A DNA stretch of 64,000 nucleotides from contig CM055103.1 of NCBI GenBank assembly GCA_029204225.1, forward strand, positions 23,122,663 through 23,186,662, given 5' to 3'. Of the stretch, positions 40,569 to 52,500 are shown in pieces; the stretch's first letter is position 1, and the number at the start of each line of letters is the position of its first letter. A program made the position numbers and the translations under genes. The notes under the pieces are model-generated. The model saw only the letters and a list, made by a program, of their open reading frames with translations. It was not told the DNA's origin and did no database searches. This DNA comes from Diphasiastrum complanatum (Eukaryota; Streptophyta; Lycopodiopsida; Lycopodiales; Lycopodiaceae).

Positions 40569-43500
40569 AAGAAAATCATGGAGCGATCATTAAGATCCAT
40601 TAGGTAGGCTTTCTTTCATTGTTCACCTCCCTTGAGAAGATCAACTTCTCGAGGAGATCTAGAGCCAAGGATGCCTAGATAAGCACGAATAAACCAAACC
40701 AAGAAAAAGACCAAAAAGAAAAGAAGCATCAAAGATGAACAACGCACAAATCTAGGCTATTCCACGATCAGATCCTAAGCTAAGATTGACAATCTCAGCA
40801 AGCCTAGATTCCCTCGTCGTTTACCCTCTCCCCATTGGGTCGAATTCCGTTACTACACGACTATTCACCCGGAATAGATCCATAAAACACCATCTTTGCC
40901 CTCTAGATCCGGTCGATTAGGGAGGCACGGAAAGGGTCCAACATTTTTTTTGGCATCGTTGCCGGGGAGACGGTGCCAAACAGTCCTAGGAGTGGAATTT
41001 TTTGTTTGCATTTTTTTGCTATTTTCTTCCTTTTTGAAAGTTTTATTACTTGCCCTAGTGATTTTTTCTGACTTTTTGTTATTTTTATTACTCGCGACTT
41101 TTCCAGAGGCTAGAGCAGACTCTGATGCACCATCAGTCGCTCGGCGAGTAATGTTTATTACTCGCCCACTGTGATTATTACCTGCCGATTGCAAAATCTC
41201 GAGATTTTCTCAGTATTTTTACTCGCCCTCTTTACAGAGCTCTCTGCACAGTCAGATCTCTCATCAAACAACTCGGTGAGTAATAAGGCTATTACTCGCT
41301 AGATTCTATTACTCGCCAAATTGATATTTTTCATTTTCTGTGAGTCTTATTACTCGCCATCAGTACAGTGTGCTCAGAGACCTCAGATCTAGCATCCTGC
41401 ATCTCGGCACATAATAAGACATTACTCACGTATTTCTTGCCAATTTGAATTTCCCGCCCTTTTTTATTTTCCCGCCTTTTTCTATTACTCACCAATTGAG
41501 AATTCTTTTTTTTTCAGTATCAGAGAGAGATTTCTTCTCACATATGCTCTTGTGATTAGTTTTTTGTGGTGAAATCTCTTGCTAATTACTGCTAGTGTAA
41601 TGCTATCCTAGATTGGTGTCTTGTTGGATCTGATTTATTGCTTTCTTGCTAATGTATAGTTCTTCTTGTTGGAAATTCATGGACAGCAAGCATTCGTGAT
41701 CCAATCGACCCAATTGGAGGAGCAATTTCCAGGATTAATGATGTTAGAATGCTCCTTACAGCATATACTATCATTTTAGTTTGTGTAGCAAGTTTTTGAC
41801 GGAAGTTTCATGCAAATTTCTGCTCGCATCCTCTTCATCTTGCTCGCTGCCCTCCATAGCCAGCAGATCTGATTACTTCGAAAGTTTGATCTATTCATTG
41901 CATGTCGACAAAATTACAATTTGCTATCAATTTCCGTTTGCATGTGCAAGTACTAGTCCATGCATGTTGCATGCATGCCTCTAGAATTCTTCAGATTGCT
42001 TGCATGTTTCCACAGTTGCTTGCATGTTGATTGCATGTCACTGTATTTGCTTGCATGTTGATTGCATGTCACTACAGTTGCTTGCATGTTGATTGCATGT
42101 CATTGTATTTGCTTGCATGTTGCTGATTTTGATCTATTTTGAGTTGTAGAAGACCATCGAGGATTCCTAGGTTGGTAAACCTCGATTTAACGATTCTTTC
42201 TATCTCTATTTTCAATTCTATAACAGTGGTATTAGAGCTATGGCTTCTACTTCTACTTTTCAGGCAAGGAGATCAAAGACTCGACTGATCCTGCCAGCTG
42301 AGAAGTTGTGGCCTTATGTTGATGGGACCATTCCCAAACCGCATGTACCTGATGTAATAAATACAATAGCTTATGAAGAAGATTTAAGAGATCTTCACGC
42401 CTGGTTGCATGCAGATTCGAAAGCTAAAGTAATTAATTTCCAAACCGTTTCGGAAGATATCTTTCTCACTGTTGCCGATTCTGCTACAGCGAAGGAGATG
42501 TGAGATGAACTTGCTCGAAGATTTGGGTCCAAATCACAAACTCAAATCTTATATCTGTTTGAGCAACTTACTAGTTTAAAGTGGGATGGAATTTCAGATT
42601 GTGATACTTTTCTTTTCAAGTTACAATCTTTGTTTAGTGCTCTACAAAGTGCAGGTAGAATAACTCCCAAGGAGGAGAAACTTACGTACCTGCTGCGAGC
42701 ACTACCACCCTCCTACATCTACATGCGACTTGTTCTTACAGGTAAATCCTTTGAAGAGGCCATTCAAAGCCTTCGAGAGGAGTATCTCATGCGGCAAGGA
42801 AGTTCACCTTCTCAAGGAGGAGCTAGAGCTTTATATGCGAATAAAGGAAAGGGCAAGGCAAAAGGATGCGGAAACCAGTTTCAAGCTACTAGCATGCAAG
42901 ATCCAAACAATAAAGATTCCAAAGTGGAATCATCTGAGCCTAAGTCAAAGAAATCTTTTTGCAACTATTGTAAAAAGCCAGGACATACTCTTGATAAATG
43001 TTGGGCTAATCCTAGAGTAGTCATTCATCTTTCAAATGCTATTCTAGGCCTAACAATAGTAAAGCCAATGTTTGTCAAAGTCAAAGAAATCTTTTTGCAA
43101 CTATTGTAAAAAGCTAGGACGTACTCTTGATAAATGTTGGGCTAATCCTAGAGTAGCTTGTAGACATTGTGGCAAAACTGGTCATTCATCTTTCAAATGC
43201 TATTCTAGGCCTAACAATAGTAAAGCCAATGTTTGTCAAGAGGAACAACTTTCTTCTAACTCAAGCAAAGAGGAAAACACTCTAGCTGTTGCTTTTGTTT
43301 GTGTAGAAGATTGTTTTAATTCTACTGATAATACTTCCGAAGTTGTGAAAGATTCTAGAGCTACTGCTCATATCATCTCTAATAGAGCTATGTTGTCCAG
43401 TTATTCTCCTACTTACACTCAGAGATATGTCATTTCAGGAGATGGTAGTCAACATGATGTTTCAGGAATAGGAAGCTTGAGTTTACTCACAATTGAAGGT

Positions 43501-46500
43501 TCTAAAGTTCTTCGAAATGTATTGCATGTACCAACCATGCAAAAGGACTTATTGTCAATAGCCCGCATGACAGATGTGGGCATCAAAGTTCTGTTTCTTG
43601 ACAATGATTGCAGGCTAATGGACACAAAAAGTGGAAAGTAGCTTGCAATAGGCTTAAGGAGGGAGAATCTGTATCATGCAAAAGTTCTTATTGCATGTGA
43701 CGAAGTTTCAGCCGTCGAAGACAAGATGCATGCATTATGGCATGCTAGGCTCTATCACATGAGTATGCGCAGCATTTTAGATGCACCAAAGAAAGTTGTT
43801 TGAAGGGGTTGATTTTGACATCAATATTCCCACTTCATATCATCCATGTGACTCTTGCATGCTGGGCAAGATGACTCGCTCTCCATTCAATAAGGAGGGC
43901 CATAGATCTAAAGAACTTCTTGAATTAGTTCACTCAAATGTTTGTGGACCTTTGCCTGTTAACTCTATTGGTAGTGCACGTATTTTGTCACATTCATTGA
44001 CGATTTTAGTCGATTAGCAATGGTCTATTTTATTGCTAATAAAAGTGACGTTCTTTTGAAATTTAAAGAATTTCTCAGTTTTGTGCACTCTAAGACTTTA
44101 AAGAGAGTTAGACAACTACGTTCAGATCGTGGTGGTGAATATATTTCTGCAGAATTTCAGGTGGTTTGTACGAGCAACGACATTCTACATTAGTTTACGG
44201 CTGTGTACACCCCTCAGCACAATGGTGTTGCAGAACGGCGGAATCGAACTCTTGTTGAGGCAGCACGCTGCATGATGATTCATGCCAAGTTACTTGCTAA
44301 ATTTTGGGCGGAAGCAGTTAATACTGCAGTTACTTGTAGAATCGTACTTTACAATCTCTAGATAAGGAGAAAACTCCTTATGAATGTTGGACTGGGAAAA
44401 AGCCCAAGTTAACACATGTTAGAATTTTTGGATGTCTAGCATATGTATTTGTTCCTAAAGTTAAACACAATAAGCTAGACAATACTGCTATGCCAGGAAT
44501 TCTAGTCGGATATGATGCAATCTCAAATTATTATAAGATTTACATTCCAGCTACAAAGAAATTTAATTTTTCTAGAGATGTACGCTTTGATGAATCAAAG
44601 TTCATAGATGATCCTATATTCCATAAAAAGGAAGAAGCAGATGTTCTAGGATATGATGTTTTCAAACTGTTTCATGCTACCCCAGAAGAGCAGCCTATTG
44701 TTCCAACTATGCATGAACCTCTTCTTGATGAAGAAGAAGAAGAAGAAATCATTGAACATGCAGGTGAGGAAGAAGAAGAATTCGAAGATGAGGAAGCTGC
44801 TACATCACGGCCAAGGAGAGAAAGACGAGAGCCAGTTCGCTTCCAAAGAGAATTTGGATATTTAGTGGAAGCTCCATCGACTTATGAAGAAGCAATGCAA
44901 AGTAAAGAACAAAATCAATGGCGCAAAGCTATGGATGAAGAGATGGAGTCCATGTATCGACACCAAGTTTGGAAGCTACAGCCTTTACCACCAGGAAGAA
45001 AGGCTATAAATTGCAGATGGTATTTTGATACGTTTTCTCCCGTTGTAAAGCAAGCTAGCATACGTTTGTTAGTTGCTTTGGCCGCTTATTATGATCTAGA
45101 AATGCATCAAATAGATGAGAACACAACATATATGTATGGCACACTTGATGAAACTATTTTTATGAAGCAGCCATCAGGCTATGTGAGTAGACATCATCCT
45201 AGTTGGGTTTGCTTGCTTCTAAAAAGTATATATGGTTTAAAGCAATCCGCTAGGCAATGGAATAAGAAGATAGAGCAAGTCCTAAGAGCATTGGGGTTTG
45301 TACCATTCATTCCTGATGGAAATGTTTATTTCAAAAGGGTGAATGAGTATTATGTATTGTTGACAGTCTATGTTGATGATTCATTGTTGATAGGAAATTC
45401 TACTCCTTTCATCAATCATTGTACGAAGTTAATTGGCTCTATCTTTGATGTTTCGGACCTTGGAGAGGCAAAATTTTGCCTTGGAATTCAAATTCATCAG
45501 GACAGGGTAAAAGGCACCATTGCACTTCATCAACAACATTATATTTTGAAGATCCTGAAGGACTACAATATGTTGGAGTGCAAAGGCAAAGACATTCCTA
45601 TGCTACCTGGAGTCAAATTATCCAAGGAAGATGGAGCGAAGACTGAAGAGGAACATGAAGAAATGTCCAAGATTCCTTATCATAATTTGATTGGATCTTT
45701 AATGTATCTCACTACTTGGACATGACCTGATATTGCCTATGCAGTTCATACTCATAGTCAGTTTGCTACTAATCCTGGTGTTATTCATTGGAAGCATGCT
45801 AAATATGTTTTATAATATTTGAAAGCTACTTCCGATTATGGACTTGTTTTCTCTAAACAAGATGGTCTATCACTTGCTTCATACAGTGATGCCAGTTGGG
45901 CTTCTAATGTGGATGATTATAAAAGCATTACAGGAGGATGTAGTATACTTTCAGGGGCAGCCATCACATGGATATGCAAGAAGCAATCTCTCGTTGCTCA
46001 ATTCTCTTGCGAAGCGGAGGAATATATCGTAGCCTCAAGAGTTTCTAATGAAGTAGTTTGGCTGCAATTCATGCTTGAACATCTACATCAACTTAATGAA
46101 GGCCTAAGTTCTTTATTTATTGACAACACTTTTGCTATTGGACTTTCAAAAGACGCCGTATTTCATGGGAGGACCAAACATATTCATATCAAGTATCATC
46201 ATTTGAGAGATCTAGTCAAGAAGAAGATTATCTCCCCTATCTTCATTGACTCAAGTAACATGGTTGCAGATATTCTTACAAAGCCACTCCATGCAAAATT
46301 ATTTCATCGTCATAGGCAGAAGCTTGGAGTATGTAAAATTGACCAAACTTAGGAGGGAGCTGTTATGGTTTAAGTTTGATCAATTTCACCATGTATTTTA
46401 GCGCCACGCAATTTTAATTTGCATTGTATTCTCTCAAAGTTTAAATAGGCTTACCAAGTTTTAAACATTATAAAATTTATTGTAAACATAAGTTGTACAT

Positions 46501-49500
46501 GGGACCCTAGGGGGTAATTTTACATGCTACCAACTATATGTTGGAACTACATGAATTTTCTTATGTTGTAGGAGGGCGCATTTTTCCTATATAGGAAACT
46601 TGTGGACCAAGGCAAATCATTGCATGAAGAGAGAAAGTGCATGCTTAGCATGTGGGACACCTATTTTACCTACTTAGCATGTGGGACACCTATTTCACCT
46701 ACTTTTGACACTTGGAAGCCATGTACATCACATATCATTTCTTTCCAATCTATAAATGATACCTCCTCCTCCTAGATGGGCGCACTATTGGAGAGAGAGA
46801 GATTTCTTCTCACATATGCTCTTGTGATTTGTTTTTTGTGGTAGAATCTCTTGCTAATTACTGCTAGTGTAATGCTCTCCTAGATTGGTGTCTTGTTGGA
46901 TCTGATTTATTGCTTTGTATTCTTGCTAATGTATAGTTCTTTTTGCTGGAAATTCATGGACAGCAAGCATTCGTGATCCAATCGACCCAATTGGAGGAGC
47001 AGTTTCCAGGATTAATGATGTTAGAATGCTCCTTACAGCATATACTATCATTTTAGTTTGTGTAGCAAGTTTTTGACGAAACTTTCATGCAAATTTCTGC
47101 TCGCATCCTCTTCATCTTGCTCGCTGCCCTCCATAGCCAGCAGATCTGATTACTTCGAAAGTTTGATCTATTCATTGCATGTCGACAAAATTTCAATTTG
47201 CATGTGCAAGTACTAGTCCATGCATGTTGCATGCATGCCTCTAGAATTCTTCAGGTTGCTTGCATGTTTTCACAGTTGCTTGCATGTTGATTGCATGTCA
47301 CTGTATTTGCTTGCATGTTGATTGCATGTCACTACAGTTGCTTGCATGTCATTGTATTTGCTTGCATGTTGCTGATTTTGATCTATTTTGAGTTGTAGAA
47401 GACCATCGAGGATTCCTAGGTTGGTAAACCTCGATTTAATGATCCTTTCTATCTCTATTTTCAATTCTATAACAAAAGAAAGGAACTACTAGACTCGTGA
47501 TTCATGCTTTTGAATCTGTAAAAAGTTCTAAACTTTATCATTTCTTAGCTCACAACTCTCACATTAATATCAAATTTGTCAAAGTTTGTCATTGTACGAT
47601 GCTTTCATTCTTGTTGAGTTTTAGTTATCAAAAATCCTTTATAATGATCAATGAGGTGTAAGGCACTTAGCTAGTGGTATATTTCAAGACACTCAATATC
47701 TAAAAGATCCCGAGGAAGGTTTCTTACGATTGAATAGTAGATATATACCTTAGTTGCCCGTTCCGGAACCCATTCTGTTTCGGAACGTGGGCAAAAAAAT
47801 TAAAAAAGAAACGTAAATATTCACAAAGGGTCCGTTCCGACCTAGCTTTGAGCATATATTGCAAGATATCCTCATTTGGCCTGTTTTCCATTCCATTTTA
47901 TTTTATGACTTTACTATCTCAGTGGAAAGAACTACTTGGTTGTCAATTATTGTTGTAGGTGCAAGACTTGATTGCTCGTGCTCCTGGGAAGGCAGCTGGG
48001 TGCCCAGAGTTGATGATTCCTTTGGTTCGACTAAGGGTTAGTCTTGGTCTTTTTGTAGTCTGGTTATGATTTTATTTCATTCTAATTTATCAGCGTCTCC
48101 AACTCGTGTGCATAGAAAAATTGACTCATGGTAGTAACAACTTCATTTTGATAATATGAATATCTCAAATGATGATAGAAAAGACCTCTTTTTGATGATA
48201 TGTATGTTTTTATCACCTGTTAGTTTAGTTTTAGTTTAGTGTAGTGTCAAGCTTCATGTTATACCTCAAACCATGTTATACAACGATTTGACCTCAAAAT
48301 AATCCTTGACAGGCTTGACTTGAGCTCCCAAAACCATTCTATAAAGGCCTATAGACCTGTGATAGCAAGGCAAAGTGTGTGTTGCTTGTGGCACTCTCTA
48401 ATCTTCTGTGCTGTGTTAAATCAACCATCAGAAGTTTCTGTGATTTTGGGTGCCTTCCCATTTAGTTGGATTGAGTAAGCTTGTAACGTTGACTGATTCA
48501 CTCCAACATTATTTTGGTTTGCAGTCTATCAGATCAATATAGCTCTAGCCTCTATGCAATGTTATTTTTGCCTCTTTCCATTTTATCAATACGTTGTTCG
48601 TCTGATGCGTTTGTTGATGATTTTCTAGTTAATTTAACACTAACTAAACTATCCAAAATTAAAAAGATTATCCATAGGTCTTTTTTCCCCTTTTTTTTGC
48701 GGCATGGGTCATGGATCAATGGTGTCCCGGAACCTTTTTTTGCAGTGGATTGCGATCCGCTGCAACATTGGATCCGCTATTGCTCTTAGGGCTTTAACCA
48801 TTGATTATATTAGATGCTCTCAGTCATTCTTTGTGGGAGATTGCTTGATTGTGTCTATTATAATCATGTATGCTTCATTGATACAATATCCATAGATTGA
48901 GTATATAACTAGTATGTCCATTATATAGTCTACTCAACCTCCTCTTTCTGTCAACATCTTAATCAGTCTGTTTGAGTCATTAACAGTTTGGCAATTGAAC
49001 TTAACCTTGCTTGACATAGGAATTTGGTACATAACCACAGTGGCCAAGTACCGAGTATGGCGCATTAGATAACCAGGCCACTAATTAGTTATGAGTAGCT
49101 AGTCCTTTGACCTCTCTAAGTAGTCAGTCCTTCAATGAGTCAGCCATCCATCAAGTGAACAATTCTTTGTCTGCCTAATCAGTTCTTCAACCAGTCAATA
49201 CTCTTAACATGGTTGCTAGCTAACATGGAACTGCAATACACTCAATACGGATTTTCAGAAATTTTTGTATGTAATCGATAATATCATTGAAAGAGAGGTA
49301 CTTCATGCATCATAAGAAAAATTCAACCAGCTGCCAAATGTCCAAGAATGAAAAATGATAACCAGAATTTATCTTGGATGCAACACAAGAAAAAGTACAT
49401 CTTAATTTTATCCAGTTTCACATGGGGAGTCGAGGCTACAGCAACAAATTGCAGTTAATAATATCTTTTTTTTCACCCTCCTATGTGATTGACCTTGTCT

Positions 49501-52500
49501 AGCAGTGTTTTTCATAAATGTGAGCCTTATTGATCTTTGATTCATGATTGGAGGTCTTGTGTCTATTCTTCAAACTCTTTTGAAAATCTGGAAGTTTCCG
49601 CTATGATTGCTCTGATCATTAAGGTCGAGTTTTGGATGCATTATTTATTCTATGGAGGTGGACTATACGGGCTTCACAACAATCAACCCTCAACGATTTG
49701 GCCAGAAATTTGTTGGAAAGGTCTGGCTGCTGCTCATTTATCCCACAATTCACTTGAGTTGGGCCTAATAATGTTAAGTTGGAGGTTGGGACTATGAAAG
49801 TTTCCTTTAAGTTCTAGAAGTTTGATCTAACTTGAAACATTACAGGTTGCAAATCCCCATGACATTCTTCTGCTAACAAGAGCATCTCGAAGGAGGCAGT
49901 TAGCAGATGGTAAGATTCCTATAAAGGACCAATGGACCCTCAAATATGAGGTTTTCAATGCGGTATCTGCTTTCAGTGCCAGTTATCAAAGATAGTCGTG
50001 ACCAAATGCTTTTGTGGTTTCTACATGGCTTGTTTGTGCTGCCATCACTCCAAGTGTCATAATCTTTTCGACCTATGCTTTGAGCCTTTAGTAGGAAAAT
50101 AACATTTGATAGAAATATAAAATAATCTGCATGCAATGCATGCAATTTTTGAGGCAGATTTAAGGGCTAAAGGATTCTCATCCCAAAGAACGTTCTCAAT
50201 AATGCTAATGAAAATGTAAGTATAGGATCAGTCACTGATGAACCAAACACAATTTTTCAGAATCATATTTATTGCCAATGATTGTGTTAAATAATGGGAA
50301 TCACTGATTATGTGTAAGCAAGAGCAAGTGAGTATCAACTTATGAAAAACATTGCGCAGGGATAGATAGCTGGAACTCCAGGTCAACCATCAGTACCAGT
50401 GCTGCTTGTTGCGAATGGTATTTGATATCAAGTTGAAAATGAAGAAACCCTACTGCCAAATCTGCAGTTGCCATAATTGTCAACTACAAGGTCTGTAATA
50501 ACTAAAATGGACTTTATAGGTATTTCTGGCATTTGTTGGAGTAATGTGTTTTGCATGCCAAATTGCATCACATGTGTCAGAACTGTGGCCCAAGATTGGC
50601 AAAGGAAACTTCCATCCACCTCCATAAGCACTTGAGCACTAGTTCATCACTTAAGAGTTTACGCTTAGAAAGTAAAAGACTGGAGCTCAGTAGAGAGAAC
50701 ATGCTTGATGGTGTGGTTCCTGCTAAATTATTAACCTATAAAAACATGGAAGTTAAATATATCGGCTGCCTTGGTACGGCAACATGCTTGGGGAAAATTA
50801 TTAACCTATAAAAACATGGAAGTTAAATATATCGACTGCCTTGGTACAGCAACTTGTAGATGGCTTGACCTTTGCACTGCAAACTCGTTCTTGTCCCAAA
50901 AATATCTGATTTGAACTTGCTATCTAGGTTTTTGTTAACATCAGCGAGTATCAGTCTTATGCTACAGTTATTTGGAACATCTTATCACCTGACGTCAGTT
51001 TCATTGGGAAGCTATTCTCTTAAGTTTTGATGAAGAAAGCAATGATGGCACAGGCCATGATTTTCTGTTACAAGTAATGTGAGTTTTAATGGAATTTTTT
51101 TGTTTTTATCAGAATTTCTAATTTATGCTGTTTCAATAAAAAAAAGAAGCCTTATTGATGTTCAAAGGCATTGAGAGATTTTCCAAAAGTTCTCTGTCAG
51201 AGTGTGAGAAAAAGTTAGAAAAGGTAGAAACCCTATACATGCAAAACTTCAAAAGTTCTTCCGACAAAAAGTTTAGACAAAGAGATGCTAGTGTTCTCTT
51301 ATTCTTCTTTCATCAAACGATGAGCTTTGTTTGGGGTAAACATTGCAATTTGTCCGAACTTCCTTTTTATCTCCTTGCAGCATCTTCTTCACTCAATATA
51401 TTAGTAACTCACTGCTGTTGGCCAGCAGGCAAAGTTCAAGAGAGTGATCTTCTTCAACCAGAGGAACTAAATCAGCAAAATATAGAAGCACTTGTTGCTG
51501 AAAGTAACCCGGTTTGGTTTCTCTCCTTTCATGATGTCATAGTTGCAGAATAGTTATGATAAATATTTCCTGAAAAATTTGAAGCTGATTGTAGCATTTC
51601 GTTGAAGTTTGGTAGATTTCAGGTTTGATATCAAAAGTACTTGTATTAGCTGTTGCCTAGGTTCTGATTATGATTGTTCCAGATAGTAGTAGAAAATTTT
51701 TGGAACTCTCCCAGCTTATAGAGCTTGTGTTTTTCTTCCGACAGTTTATACATTTACCACTCTTTTCGGAACTGTTTGTTGTGATCAATGTTGAAGATCA
51801 GATCCTCAGTTCTGCCATAACGCTATCTACAATAAGTGTTTTATGATCATAGTTACATCTTTGCCTTCTAAGCTTTCCTTTGTTTTTCCTTTCTCTCTTT
51901 GCAGAAGATGGAAATTCTTCCTGTAACTGATCTGGGTATGGCATTGCATGATTTTGTCAGCAAGGATGACAAACAAGCTTTTTATTCTTGTGTTCAACAT
52001 AATCTCGGGGAAACACAGGCATGTAGTTGCATATTTTATCCCATCCCCCTTCAGTAGAATCTAAATTTTTTTCTGCCATATAATCCAGGAGTACCGCTAA
52101 TAACCAAATTACACATTTCACAAGCTATGATAAAGATAGAAATGGGTAGTACTGAATAAGCGAAAATGAACAGCGGAGGCAACTCTGTTCTGGAGGAAAT
52201 TTAATGCTGGCATTTAAAGTATACTCATGGTCCAAAGAGAAGCCATCTTTTTTACATTGGTACATTCTGTTTGCCAATGTTGCTGTCAAAATCCAATGAA
52301 AACAGATATGCTCTTAATCAACTTAATAAATTATGTGGCTGTAATCAAGCTCTTATGCAGTCTCTTGTAAAAAATTAACATCTTTTTTACATTTGTACAT
52401 TCTCTTTGCCAATGTTGCTGTCAAAATCCAGTGAAAACTAGTATGCTATTAAATCTACCTGGGTTATAAGAAGAAATCAACTTAATAAATTATGTGGCTG

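Larger units (their letters stand above)
41522..47474 (+). mobile_element. Ty1/copia retrotransposon, copia-2, nearly full length, in MRE11 intron 10
   Basis: A partial 5' LTR, primer site, gag, protease, integrase, RT, RNase H, polypurine tract and complete 3' LTR in order. It is inserted in sense with MRE11. The 5' LTR begins within a GAGAGAGAT string that lies about 41 bp after the TATA box of the 3' LTR, so the U3 part is missing. Lesions: protease Gly-to-Arg, several stops, a deletion in RT and a tandem duplication in gag. Confidence 0.92.
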
